Of a stretch of 64,000 nt of DNA, positions 46,588 through 55,102 are shown in pieces. The position numbers were made by a program, and so were the translations under genes. This DNA comes from an uncultured Clostridium sp. (lineage in GTDB: Bacteria; Bacillota; Clostridia; TANB77; CAG-508), in NCBI GenBank assembly GCA_900553685.1, contig USEI01000005.1, forward strand, positions 29,069 through 93,068, written 5' to 3'. The notes beneath the pieces are model-generated. The model saw nothing but the letters and a program-made list of their open reading frames with translations, made no database searches and was not told the origin of the DNA. Position 1 is the stretch's first letter, and each line of letters starts with the position of its first letter.

Positions 46588-48534
46588 TTAATCCTCTACA
46601 AGTTCAAAAGCAACTTTTCTTAACATTTTATTTGCTTCAATTACTCTTATCTTTACACTATCTCCAATTTTAAATATCCTTTTTGTTCTTTCTCCAACTA
46701 AAGTCTTTCTATTTTCATCATATATAAAATACTCATTTCCCATATTTTCAAATCTTATTAAACCTTCGACTGTACTTTCTAACTCAACAAACATGCCAAA
46801 AGATGTAATTGATGAAACAATACCAGAATATTCTTCTCCAATCTTATCTTCCATAAATTCTGCTTTTTTAATATCTTCAGCATCTCTTTCTGCCTTTGTT
46901 GCCAATCTTTCACAATCTGAAGAACTTTCAGCATATTTCTTAGCTTTTTCTTCTAATTCTTCCAATCTTTTTAATTCTAAATTATAATTTTTTTCTATAT
47001 ATTCTGAAATAACTCTGTGAATAAATAAATCTGGATATCTTCTTATTGGAGAAGTAAAATGGCAATAGTATTTACTTGCAATTCCAAAATGCCCTTTATT
47101 TTCACTTTCATATTTTGCTATTTTTAAAGTCCTTAATATTAAAGTTGAAATTACCTTTTCATATTCAGTTCCTTTTAACTTTTCTAAAACATCAGAAAAA
47201 GCTCTTGGTCTTATACAATCTTTACTTACTTTTATTTTTTCACCAATATTAAACAAAAATTTATTTGTTTCTTCTATTTTATCATAATCTGGCTCCTCAT
47301 GAACTCTATAAATAAAAGGTGCTTCTAGCCAATAAAATTTTTCTGCAATAGTTTCATTTGCAGTAAGCATAAATTGTTCTATTATTTCATTAGCAAATGT
47401 AGTTTCATATTTTTTTACTTCTATGACTTTTCCAGTATCATCTAAAATAATTTTACTTTCTGGAATATCCAAGTTCAAATATCCTTGAGAAAGTCTCCTA
47501 TTTTTTAATACTAGTGCAAGTTCTTCCATTAATTTAAATTCATCTATATATTTATTATATTTTTTGATAACTTCTTTATCTAAATTATTTAAAATTTTAT
47601 TAACATCTGTATATGACATTCTCTCTGTTACTTTTATTACAGATTTAAAAACATCTGCTGAAATAACATTTCCTTTTTCATTTATTTCCATACTACAAGA
47701 AAGTGCAAATCTATCTTTTCCTGCATTTAAACTACAAATTCCATTTGATAGTTCAAAAGGAAGCATTGGAATAACCCTATCAAACATGTATATACTAGTT
47801 CCTCTTTTTATAGCTTCATTATCCAAATTACTATTTTCTTTAACATAATAACTAACATCAGCTATATGAACATTCAAAACATAATTTCCAATTTCATTTT
47901 TATAAACAGAAACTGCATCATCTAAATCTTTTGCATCTTCTCCATCTATTGTAAAAATTATATCTTTTCTCAAGTCTTTTCTATTTTTTATATCATCTAC
48001 ATCTATTTCTTGAGGAATATTTTTTGCTTCATCAAGTACAAAACTCGGAAATTCATTTGGAAGATCAAATTCTTTTATTACTGAAAGCATGTCTACTCCA
48101 GCTTGATTAACATTTCCAATTATTTCTGTTATTTCACCTTCAGCATTTTTTCCATTTTCAGGATATTTAGTAATTTTTACAATTACTTTATCATTATTTT
48201 TGGCTTCTTTACATTTTCTTTTAGGTATATAAATATCTGTTGCAAATTTTTTATCATCTGGAACAACAAAACCAAAATTTTTAGATTTTTGAAATATTCC
48301 TACTACATTTTCCTTTTCTCTTTTCACAATTCTAACTACTTTGGCTTCAGCTCTTCTGTTTTCTTCTTTTTGTTTATAAATTACAACTTCTACTGTATCA
48401 CCATTCAAAGCTCCTTTTACACTTTTTTGTGGAACAAATAGATCTTCTTTTTCCCCTTCTATCTCAATAAAACCATAGCCTTTTTCATTAGCTCTAAAAA
48501 TTCCTTCTATTCTTTTATTTTTCTTTTTTCCCAT
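46588..48534 (-). CDS. rnr: Ribonuclease R
   Basis: The 648-residue exoribonuclease degrades RNA 3'-5'. It begins with two cold-shock-like OB domains (EGIFRANEKGYGFIEIEG, VGIFQKSKNFGFVVPDD). The RNB catalytic domain has FTIDGEDAKDLDDAVSV near residues 200-215 and the GHFGIASKYYCHFTSPIRRYPD segment. An S1 domain ends the protein (GEEYSGIVSSITSFGMFVEL). The N-terminal helix-turn-helix of the E. coli form is absent. secG lies upstream, the typical rnr-secG neighbourhood of Firmicutes. Confidence 0.95.
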   Translation of the reverse strand: MGKKKNKRIEGIFRANEKGYGFIEIEGEKEDLFVPQKSVKGALNGDTVEVVIYKQKEENRRAEAKVVRIVKREKENVVGIFQKSKNFGFVVPDDKKFATDIYIPKRKCKEAKNNDKVIVKITKYPENGKNAEGEITEIIGNVNQAGVDMLSVIKEFDLPNEFPSFVLDEAKNIPQEIDVDDIKNRKDLRKDIIFTIDGEDAKDLDDAVSVYKNEIGNYVLNVHIADVSYYVKENSNLDNEAIKRGTSIYMFDRVIPMLPFELSNGICSLNAGKDRFALSCSMEINEKGNVISADVFKSVIKVTERMSYTDVNKILNNLDKEVIKKYNKYIDEFKLMEELALVLKNRRLSQGYLNLDIPESKIILDDTGKVIEVKKYETTFANEIIEQFMLTANETIAEKFYWLEAPFIYRVHEEPDYDKIEETNKFLFNIGEKIKVSKDCIRPRAFSDVLEKLKGTEYEKVISTLILRTLKIAKYESENKGHFGIASKYYCHFTSPIRRYPDLFIHRVISEYIEKNYNLELKRLEELEEKAKKYAESSSDCERLATKAERDAEDIKKAEFMEDKIGEEYSGIVSSITSFGMFVELESTVEGLIRFENMGNEYFIYDENRKTLVGERTKRIFKIGDSVKIRVIEANKMLRKVAFELVED

Positions 48535-48705
48535 TTTTTCATCATAATCCTTTTATAATTTGTTAAAGAACAAAAACATAAGTTAATGTTAAAAACAAAG
48601 TTTTATGACAATGTTATAGCTTTTGTTCTAAGTCACAAAAATCTTTAATAAAACTTTTGTATATAAATTTTAATTTATATTTATATTATTTTTCCATAAT
48701 ATAAA

Positions 48706-48729
48706 AAGCAGTATTAAATAATACTGCTT
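48706..48729 (-). terminator. Intrinsic terminator after secG
   Basis: A 10-bp perfect stem (AAGCAGTATT with its complement) and a four-base loop is followed on the minus strand by TTTTTAT, 17 bases past the secG stop. Confidence 0.85.
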
Positions 48730-48745
48730 CTACTTTATATTAATC

Positions 48746-48994
48746 TTAAACAACATATATAATTCCTAACGCAAGTGTTAGAACGGCAAAAACAATCATT
48801 AATGTAATTGTTGCTCTTTTCATTCTACCTTCTGTTGTTTTTCCTTTATTTTTTTCATAAAAATTATTTGCAGAAGCACCAACAATAGTTCCTGAAGCTC
48901 CACTATCTTCTTTAGATTGTTTAAATATTAAAACTATCAAAGCTAAACAGACTATTGCATATATTCCCATTATAATATATTTTACTATTTCCAT
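48746..48994 (-). CDS. secG: Preprotein translocase subunit SecG
   Basis: The 82-residue membrane protein has two transmembrane helices (about 5-22 and 60-80) with the conserved KQSKEDSGASGTIVG loop between. It assists SecYEG during protein export. GGAGGTTATGC precedes the ATG. It lies just upstream of rnr but has its own terminator. Confidence 0.9.
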   Translation of the reverse strand: MEIVKYIIMGIYAIVCLALIVLIFKQSKEDSGASGTIVGASANNFYEKNKGKTTEGRMKRATITLMIVFAVLTLALGIIYVV

Positions 48995-49134
48995 TTCCGC
49001 ATAACCTCCAATTTTCTTCCGTTTGTTAACTATTATAGTTTACCACATGAAAAAATAAAAATCAATTATTTTTAGTAAAATTTATAAAATAATATAATAA
49101 TCTGCCTTATTTATATGAAATATTTTAGTTTTAT

Positions 49135-50022
49135 TTAATTTTTATACCATTGTTTTACTATATTTGTTGGTATTTTAAGATTTCCTTTTCCAATTGCCAT
49201 TGATATAAGTGGTTTATTGTCTCCATGATAATCACTTCCACCACTTTTAAATAATTTATTTTTCTCGCAATATTTATTTAGATATTCTATATTTTCTTCT
49301 GAAAAATCACTATGATAACATTCTAGCCCATCTATTTCATAATTATTCACAAGTTCATCTAGTTCTTTTTTTATATCTTTCATCCATTTATATATAAATA
49401 TATGTGGTAAAAATACTAATCCATCACAATTTTTAATTGCATTAATTGCTTCTTTAATACTTGGATAATCTTCTGATTTATCTAAGTACCATATTGTTTT
49501 TGAATTACAATAATACTTTTTAGAAAAAGTTTGTACACCCTCATTCCAAAAATCTTCTGGTAATTTTTCTTGATTTTCCGCATGTTTTTTTATTTCATCA
49601 TATATTGTTTTTCCTCCCCAATCATTTTCAGGATTCCATATAATTTTATCTCTTGGTGACATAATTAAATTTAACTTTTCACATACATCATATAACTTAT
49701 TAAAATATTTTCTCTCTATAGTTTTTCTGTCTTTATCTTTATAATATTCATCTACCCATTTTTTCATTTTCTCATAGTCGTAATTATATCCTAAAACTTC
49801 TATTGTACTTCCTTTATAAAAACATTTTATTTCTATTCCTTTTATAATTTTTCCAGAATAATATCTATCTATATCAATGTTTTTTAGCTCATCATATGCT
49901 GAACATTTATCATGATCAGTAATTGAAATATAATCTAGTTTTAACTCTTCTGCTTGTTTTAAAATCTCCTTTACAGTTTTTGTTCCATCTGAATATGTAG
50001 TATGTAAATGTAAATCAATCAT
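49135..50022 (-). CDS. PHP-domain phosphoesterase
   Basis: The start at 50022 follows AAGGAGAGG; a longer frame would overlap the upstream gene. The 295-residue protein has the PHP site: MIDLHLHTTYSDG (H-x-H), ISITDHDKCSAY, GIEIKCFY, and C-terminal GLECYHSDFSEENI and SGGSDYHGDNKP. The family includes trpH/RNase AM-type 5'-3' exonucleases and phosphatases. It starts just after the zeta-toxin gene stop, and the two overlap or abut, which links it to the TA module. Confidence 0.85.
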   Translation of the reverse strand: MIDLHLHTTYSDGTKTVKEILKQAEELKLDYISITDHDKCSAYDELKNIDIDRYYSGKIIKGIEIKCFYKGSTIEVLGYNYDYEKMKKWVDEYYKDKDRKTIERKYFNKLYDVCEKLNLIMSPRDKIIWNPENDWGGKTIYDEIKKHAENQEKLPEDFWNEGVQTFSKKYYCNSKTIWYLDKSEDYPSIKEAINAIKNCDGLVFLPHIFIYKWMKDIKKELDELVNNYEIDGLECYHSDFSEENIEYLNKYCEKNKLFKSGGSDYHGDNKPLISMAIGKGNLKIPTNIVKQWYKN

Positions 50023-50023
50023 T

Positions 50024-51019
50024 TTACTTTTCCTCTCCTTCTTTTTCCTTTTCTTTTCTAACAGATAATTCAATTATAGATTCTAATTTTTTTAATTCTT
50101 CATTTTCTTCCTCAGTCATACCAAAGCCTTCCATCTTTTCTCTAATTAGTTTTACTCTTTCTTCATAACCAGAAACATGTTCCTTAAAATTCTTAACTCT
50201 AAGTTCTCTCATAGCTTCACTTGCATTTCCGAATCTTTTTACATTACTTGAATTTGAACTATCATATTCTAAATTTGGAAAATCTACTTCTCTTTTTCCC
50301 CTTGAATGAACTAATAATCTTATATTTCTTTTTTCTAGCTCAGGTACAATTTTATCTAATGCATAATATCTTTTATCATGTGCGGCAACACTAACTAATC
50401 TTGCAACTCCTCCAGCTTCCTTCATTTTTATGTATCTTTCAAAATCTGATAATAAAGACTCTTCTCTTGGTACAGCCATTAAAGTTACCCATATATCATG
50501 TACTTTACTTTCTTCCATTTGATCTAAAGCTAACGTATCGCCTAGTGTATTTTCTATTATAATACTTTGCTTTTGTTTTATAGATTCTTCTATTAAATCT
50601 TTTCTCATTTCTTTTACCACTGGATCAGTAAGTTCAGAAGCACTTTCAGGAAAATCCATAGCTATTTTGTAACTTCCAGGAATACAAAATCTATAAAAAT
50701 CCGCATTATTTACTACAGCATTCATTTGATAAAGAGTTCTTAAAATACCTTTATACATTGGTAATAAAGCTGATTTTCCAGCACCAGGTTGACCTCCTGT
50801 AATTACTGCTATTGGTTTGTTTTCAGTGCAAGCTTTATTTTTTGAAGATTTTGTTTCTAATTTGGCTAAAATTGAACAAAATGGCTGATAATATTTTTTT
50901 ATGTAATCTCTCCATTCATCTACTGTTGTAATACTATTGGCGACTTCTTCCATTCTCTTATCTATTGTATAACTAAAATTATTAATTTCTGCTTTTTTTA
51001 CTGCTCTACTATTTTCCAT
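50024..51019 (-). CDS. Zeta-toxin-like kinase
   Basis: The 331-residue protein has Walker A GGQPGAGKSALL near 75-86, followed by NADFYRFCIPG and IIENTLGDTLAL, matching zeta toxins, which phosphorylate UDP-GlcNAc and block peptidoglycan synthesis. The C-terminal ~110 residues are helical and charged. It overlaps the small gene at 51009 by 11 bases and abuts the PHP gene, giving an antitoxin-toxin-PHP set. Walker A is intact, so activity is plausible. Confidence 0.85.
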   Translation of the reverse strand: MENSRAVKKAEINNFSYTIDKRMEEVANSITTVDEWRDYIKKYYQPFCSILAKLETKSSKNKACTENKPIAVITGGQPGAGKSALLPMYKGILRTLYQMNAVVNNADFYRFCIPGSYKIAMDFPESASELTDPVVKEMRKDLIEESIKQKQSIIIENTLGDTLALDQMEESKVHDIWVTLMAVPREESLLSDFERYIKMKEAGGVARLVSVAAHDKRYYALDKIVPELEKRNIRLLVHSRGKREVDFPNLEYDSSNSSNVKRFGNASEAMRELRVKNFKEHVSGYEERVKLIREKMEGFGMTEEENEELKKLESIIELSVRKEKEKEGEEK

Positions 51020-51212
51020 TATTTCGTACTTCCTCCCTTAGTTCTTTTCCATATTCTGTTATTACTTTATTTATAGTATATTCATCTCCAGAATATACTA
51101 AATCCCTTTCTTTCAATAGTTCTTTCATCTTTTTTGAATTAAACATATTTTTTGAAAATTCCATCGCTAAAATTTCTGTTGCAATAGAAATATCTTTGGT
51201 GTTGATTTTCAT
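51009..51212 (-). CDS. Small antitoxin candidate for the zeta-type toxin
   Basis: The 67-residue protein, with AAGGAG before the ATG, is helical (ATEILAMEFSKNMFNSKKMKELLKERDLV) and overlaps the toxin gene by 11 bases, which couples their translation. Epsilon antitoxins are short helical proteins placed upstream of zeta. The sequence is not recognisably epsilon, so the role is inferred from size and position. Confidence 0.65.
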   Translation of the reverse strand: MKINTKDISIATEILAMEFSKNMFNSKKMKELLKERDLVYSGDEYTINKVITEYGKELREEVRNNGK

Positions 51213-51425
51213 AAGCCATCTCCTTTTCTAAATTTATTTTTCTAAATATTATCACAGTAAAAAATTCCTCTCAATAATTTTCACCAGCATTTCATTTTTC
51301 TAAACTTTTTTTCATTTTTTAGACATAAATAATTCAATAAAATTTTACATTTTTTTATAATTTACCGAACTTTAAAATTAAATTTTCATAATATATATTA
51401 TATAAACTAAAAAGGAGGTTTTTTT

Positions 51426-51767
51426 ATGTGTAATTGTAATCGTAGACGTAGATGTAATTGCAATTGTACTGCATATCAAAATTCTAATTGCAGAATGAAT
51501 TCATGTAGATATAATAATATTAGAAATCATTGTAATTCTGGAATTTATGCTGATATATGTAATGAAAATGATTCTACACCTGTATTCCCAGAAAATTATT
51601 TGTATGGTCATGCTTATACACCAAACCAGACAATGAAAAATATATTTGTTCCGGAAATTGGATTAAATAATGGAACTATTTTTCCTGAATTAGTTAGTCC
51701 TTACTCACCTGGTCAATCAATGGATTTTATTAACTATTTAAAAGAAGGAGGTGTTCATTGTGAATAA
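51426..51767 (+). CDS. cotJA: Spore coat protein CotJA
   Basis: The 113-residue protein has a Cys/Arg/Asn-rich head (CNCNRRRRCNCNC) and the CotJA core in YLYGHAYTPNQTMKNIFVPE and SPYSPGQSMDFINYL. CotJA is an inner-coat protein made in the mother cell. AGGAGG is six bases before the ATG, and TTTCATAATAT about 30 bases upstream may be part of a sigma-E promoter; this is a guess from the AT-rich DNA. It starts the cotJA-cotJB-cotJC operon, whose last gene is interrupted. Confidence 0.9.
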   Translation: MCNCNRRRRCNCNCTAYQNSNCRMNSCRYNNIRNHCNSGIYADICNENDSTPVFPENYLYGHAYTPNQTMKNIFVPEIGLNNGTIFPELVSPYSPGQSMDFINYLKEGGVHCE

Positions 51768-52029
51768 TTGTTCTTGTAATAATATGAGTAAAGAAAGAAT
51801 GCTTCACGAAATAATGAGTCTAAATTTTGCAGTTAATGATTTAGTCTTATATTTGGACACTCATCCTTGCGATAAAAGAGCTCTTTGTATGCACAATGAA
51901 TATAGTGAAAAAGTTGTTTCTCTTACGGAAGAATATCAAAAATTATATGGTCCATTAAGCGTTAATTTTACTTCTGATACTTGGGATTGGATAGACAAAC
52001 CATGGCCTTGGGAAAGGGGGGCTTATTAA
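51760..52029 (+). CDS. cotJB: Spore coat protein CotJB
   Basis: The GTG at 51760 is chosen because AGGAGG sits at the usual distance; the frame could also open at 51751. The ~89-residue product has the CotJB core (MLHEIMSLNFAVNDLVLYLD, KLYGPLSVNF, DWIDKPWPWE). CotJB is needed with CotJA to build the coat layer containing CotJC. Its start overlaps cotJA by 8 bases and its stop overlaps the cotJC ATG (TAATG), so all three are coupled. Confidence 0.92.
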   Translation: MNNCSCNNMSKERMLHEIMSLNFAVNDLVLYLDTHPCDKRALCMHNEYSEKVVSLTEEYQKLYGPLSVNFTSDTWDWIDKPWPWERGAY

Positions 52030-52223
52030 TGTACTATTATGTAAAAAGTTTACAATATCCAATAAATATCAAATGCAGAAATCCAAAACTTGCTAAAAAT
52101 ATAATTTCACAATATGGTGGACCTGATGGAGAGCTTGGAGCATCTCTTAGATATTTATCACAAAGATTTGGAATGCCAGACCAAAAATCAAAAGCAATAT
52201 TAAATGATATTGGAACTGAAGAA
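52029..52223 (+). CDS. cotJC: cotJC, 5' part (Mn-catalase-like spore coat protein), interrupted
   Basis: Codons 1-65 encode the CotJC N-terminus: YYYVKSLQYPINIKCRNPKL, YGGPDGELGASLRYLSQRF and ending LNDIGTEE. The frame then runs into foreign sequence at the GAAT of 52221-52224. The missing continuation LAHLEMVG is found in frame at 59076. The break falls inside the E-x-x-H metal-ligand motif of Mn catalases, so this half alone cannot bind manganese properly. CotJC is related to manganese catalase and is part of the inner coat. It keeps the coupled start after cotJB. Confidence 0.92.
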
Positions 52224-52235
52224 TATGCACCAATA
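52212..52235 (+). other. attL, left attachment junction
   Basis: The junction holds the shared TTGGAAC (52210-52216) and core GAAT (52221-52224). It joins cotJC sequence on the left with the element's right half-site ATATGCACCAA. The core GA (52221-52222) is the predicted crossover dinucleotide. Confidence 0.8.
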
Positions 52236-52240
52236 GATTA

Positions 52241-53851
52241 TCAATTGTCATTAGCTTTATTAATTTTAGGAAATATTCTTAAAATAAAATTTGTTGGTTC
52301 TGAATCCTTTTTTATTGATTTTTCATTTTTTAAATATACAACTTGTGAAACCACTAATTTAAGTAAAGTATTCTTATCTTCTGGCGTCCTTAAAAAATCA
52401 TATATATCGCCAAAACACTTAAAATCTGGAATAAAAAACTTTTCTTCTAATTTTAGTTTTTCTTTTTCTAATTCTTTTTTTAATTCTAAAATTGATTTAT
52501 TTATTTTTTCTATTTTATCTAATACTTCTTTTTTTCTTTTCTCAAATATTTCTTTTGTATATATTCCCTCTTCAAAAAAATCATATATATTCATCTTTTT
52601 TATATTTTCTCTTTTTATTTTTTGTTCTAAAGCAATAATCATTTTTAACATAGAATTTATTTTATTATCATTTATTTTTTTTATATATTCTCTATAATCA
52701 ATGTTGCATTTATTAAACCAAACATTTAAAGATTGTATAATTTTTTCTTCAACATAGCAAAATTTTGAACTTATATTATCACAGGTAGGATTTGTACAAT
52801 ATATAATAGGTGGTAATCCATTTTTAGTAAATGTTTTTCTCTGCATTTTTTTTCCACATTTTGCACAAATTATTAGACCAGCTAATGAATTTTGCATTAA
52901 ATTTCTATGTGTCACAGGATTATTTAAAATACCTTTTTTAGACAAAACTATTTTCCAAGTTTTCTCATCAATTATAGGTTCATGTATTCCGTTTACTAAT
53001 ATATAATTTGAATTTCTAGGTCTTGATTTTATTAATTTATCATTTTTGTAGCTTATAATTTCTTTTCTAGCATTCCACTTTATTTTTCCTATATAAACTG
53101 GATTTAATAATATTTCTCTTATACTAGAAGTGGACCATTCTATACTTTTTCTTGGCTTTATTCCCATCTCATTTAATTTTTGAACTATTTCATATATAGA
53201 AAAATCACTATAAGCATATAAATTAAAAATAGTTTTTACAACATTTGATTCAGAATTCTTTTTCAAAGTATATCCTTTATCTCCTTTTATTTTTACTTTA
53301 TCATAACCAAAAGGAGATACACTTCCAACATATTTTCCCTCTTTTACTGATAACATTCTTCCTCTTTGTAGTCTTCTATTAATTACTTTATACTCTCTTC
53401 TTGACATAAATAACCCAAATTCAAAATATTCTTCATCAAACTCATTATTGGGGTCATAAGTTTTAACAGGCGTAATTATTTTAGTATTTGAAATTCTAAA
53501 AGCCTTTGCTACTATTCCTTGGTCAATAGTTTCTCCACGAGCTAATCTTTCAAGTTCTACAACTAATACGCCTACCCACCTACCTTTTTTTACTTCACTT
53601 AACAATTCTTGCATTTGTGGTCTTGCCTCAATAGTTTCTCCACTAACAATTTCTTTATAAATTTTTCCAATTTTATAATTATTTTTATCCGCAAGATCTA
53701 ATAAAATATGTTCGTGTCTTGATAAAGTTTCTCCTTCTCCTTTTTTCTCTGCCTCCATATCCGCTCTAGATTTTCTTAAATATATTGCATATTCACTAAA
53801 ACTTTTGTTTTTTTCTTCACTAGAAGAATATTCTTTAAGTAATTCTTTCAA
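52241..53851 (-). CDS. Large serine recombinase (SpoIVCA type)
   Basis: The 536-residue recombinase starts at a TTG with AAGGAGG four bases away. Residues ~20-165 are the catalytic resolvase domain with nucleophile S28 in YLRKSRAD and ELERLARG. Then come a recombinase DNA-binding domain (FGYDKVKIKGDKGYTL, NPVYIGKIKWN), a zinc ribbon (CAKCGKKM and YCTNPTC) and a long coiled coil (KIEKINKSILELKKELEKEK) typical of large serine integrases. It probably catalyses attL x attR excision, for which such enzymes usually need a directionality factor. In sigK elements the recombinase is expressed in the mother cell. The stop is 17 bases from the left core. Confidence 0.93.
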   Translation of the reverse strand: MKELLKEYSSSEEKNKSFSEYAIYLRKSRADMEAEKKGEGETLSRHEHILLDLADKNNYKIGKIYKEIVSGETIEARPQMQELLSEVKKGRWVGVLVVELERLARGETIDQGIVAKAFRISNTKIITPVKTYDPNNEFDEEYFEFGLFMSRREYKVINRRLQRGRMLSVKEGKYVGSVSPFGYDKVKIKGDKGYTLKKNSESNVVKTIFNLYAYSDFSIYEIVQKLNEMGIKPRKSIEWSTSSIREILLNPVYIGKIKWNARKEIISYKNDKLIKSRPRNSNYILVNGIHEPIIDEKTWKIVLSKKGILNNPVTHRNLMQNSLAGLIICAKCGKKMQRKTFTKNGLPPIIYCTNPTCDNISSKFCYVEEKIIQSLNVWFNKCNIDYREYIKKINDNKINSMLKMIIALEQKIKRENIKKMNIYDFFEEGIYTKEIFEKRKKEVLDKIEKINKSILELKKELEKEKLKLEEKFFIPDFKCFGDIYDFLRTPEDKNTLLKLVVSQVVYLKNEKSIKKDSEPTNFILRIFPKINKANDN

Positions 53852-53966
53852 AATACCTCCTTAATATTTTATATAATAGTAAATTTAGAAAAATTTATTA
53901 TATAAAACTAATGCTTTGTTGTTTTTGTTGTTATTATTAAAATATTTTTTTATAAAAATATTAAAC

Positions 53967-54095
53967 TTAATAAGTATTTTTAATTATTAAATTTAATAAA
54001 ATATCTATAATTGGATCAGTAAGATTCTCTTTATTTATATCTCTATCATCAAATTCAATTAATGTAGCATCTATTTTTAATTCTTTAACTTTCAT
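53967..54095 (-). CDS. Small 42-residue protein upstream of the recombinase
   Basis: ATG at 54093-54095 with AAAGGATG upstream opens 42 residues (MKVKELKIDATLIEFDDRDI...NLIIKNTY) ending at 53967. It lies 115 bases upstream of the recombinase start on the same strand. It is acidic and probably folded in part. Size and place would suit a recombination directionality factor, but nothing in the sequence proves it; it may be a relic. The 400-base stretch 53852-54251 otherwise holds a short hairpin and AT-rich DNA. Confidence 0.4.
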   Translation of the reverse strand: MKVKELKIDATLIEFDDRDINKENLTDPIIDILLNLIIKNTY

Positions 54096-54214
54096 CCTAT
54101 TTTCATCCTTTCAAATAAAAGTATCTTTCTAAAATATATGCAACAAAATCATAAAAAACAAATTTTTTTAATTTGTACGTAATTTTTCATGATGTTTATG
54201 TAATAGAATAGAAA

Positions 54215-54251
54215 AATAACTATAAACCTAATTGTTTGGTTTATAGTTATT
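54215..54251 (-). terminator. Terminator of the sortase gene
   Basis: A perfect 14-bp stem (54215-54228 with 54238-54251) abuts the sortase stop at 54252 and is flanked by an A-run on its left. Confidence 0.85.
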
Positions 54252-55058
54252 TTAATCTTTTATTTTTCTTCCAACTACAGCAAATCTCCCATCTTCAACA
54301 TGATATGAACAAGTAGACAAAGTAATAAGCTCATCTCCAAATTTTGCTGTTTGTGGAATTTCATATAAAGAGGCCCTTTTTGCATTTTCTATAAATTTAT
54401 TATATTCATCTTCACTTTCTGAATTTATAAAAAAATAATATCTAAAAACACCTTTTTCTGACTTATAATATACCCTTGATTTAAAAACAGCTATAATTTC
54501 GTATTCAGAATCATCATCAATAGTTGTAAACCTAATTTTAGGATGTTCTTCGTAAAATTTCTTATCTGAATATTTTAATAATTCTTGAAACATTGTACCA
54601 TTATTCATGTTATGTCCATAAATTAATAGATTATTACTTGGAATTTCAAAATTATAATCTTTATTTAAAAATATAGCTCCATTTTTAGATTTTTCTTTTT
54701 TATAATTATGTGTCATATAATATTCATTATCTTTTCCTTGTAAAACTGGATAATTAATTTTTGTATTTGGAATTTCTAACCACCCAATAATATCTGTATT
54801 TATTTTTTTTAAATCTTCTACTTTAAGCATTCTGTCTGTCTTTTCTAAAGTAACCTCTTCTTTTACAGTTTGTGTTTTTTCTTCTTCACAAGAATTTGTT
54901 CTATCCTCTATAACATAACTATTTAATAAATTTCTTTCTTCCAAGTCCTCTTGTTTCAATTTAAAATAATTGATTATATAAATAATTGATAGAAAAAATA
55001 ATAATATAAAAAAAGCATATCCACATAAAAAATATAATTTTATTTTTTTGTTATACAT
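54252..55058 (-). CDS. Class B sortase
   Basis: The 268-residue transpeptidase has one N-terminal transmembrane helix (about 10-31), a linker, and the sortase core: H149 in LIYGHNMNNGT, C250 in LITLSTCSYH and Arg in DGRFAVVGR. The spacing and NDYYM-type start (EYYMTHNYKKEKSKNGAIFL) place it in class B. It should cleave the sorting signal of the surface protein just upstream on the same strand. No clear ribosome binding site is seen, and a terminator lies between the two genes, so the pair may not be on one transcript. This is odd cargo for an integrase element. Confidence 0.9.
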   Translation of the reverse strand: MYNKKIKLYFLCGYAFFILLFFLSIIYIINYFKLKQEDLEERNLLNSYVIEDRTNSCEEEKTQTVKEEVTLEKTDRMLKVEDLKKINTDIIGWLEIPNTKINYPVLQGKDNEYYMTHNYKKEKSKNGAIFLNKDYNFEIPSNNLLIYGHNMNNGTMFQELLKYSDKKFYEEHPKIRFTTIDDDSEYEIIAVFKSRVYYKSEKGVFRYYFFINSESEDEYNKFIENAKRASLYEIPQTAKFGDELITLSTCSYHVEDGRFAVVGRKIKD

Positions 55059-55072
55059 ATTTTATAACTACT

Positions 55073-55102
55073 ATAAAAGGATAGTTTAAAACTATCCTTT
55101 TA
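55073..55102 (-). terminator. Terminator at the surface-protein stop
   Basis: A perfect 30-bp palindrome with T- and A-runs overlaps the stop of the surface-protein gene. It separates it from the sortase. Confidence 0.85.

Noticed and set aside
51981..52697. A single 238-residue plus-strand protein over the cotJC start
   Set aside because: Only the first part (52029-52223) is CotJC; the rest is antisense to the recombinase and reads as low-complexity Phe/Ser sequence.
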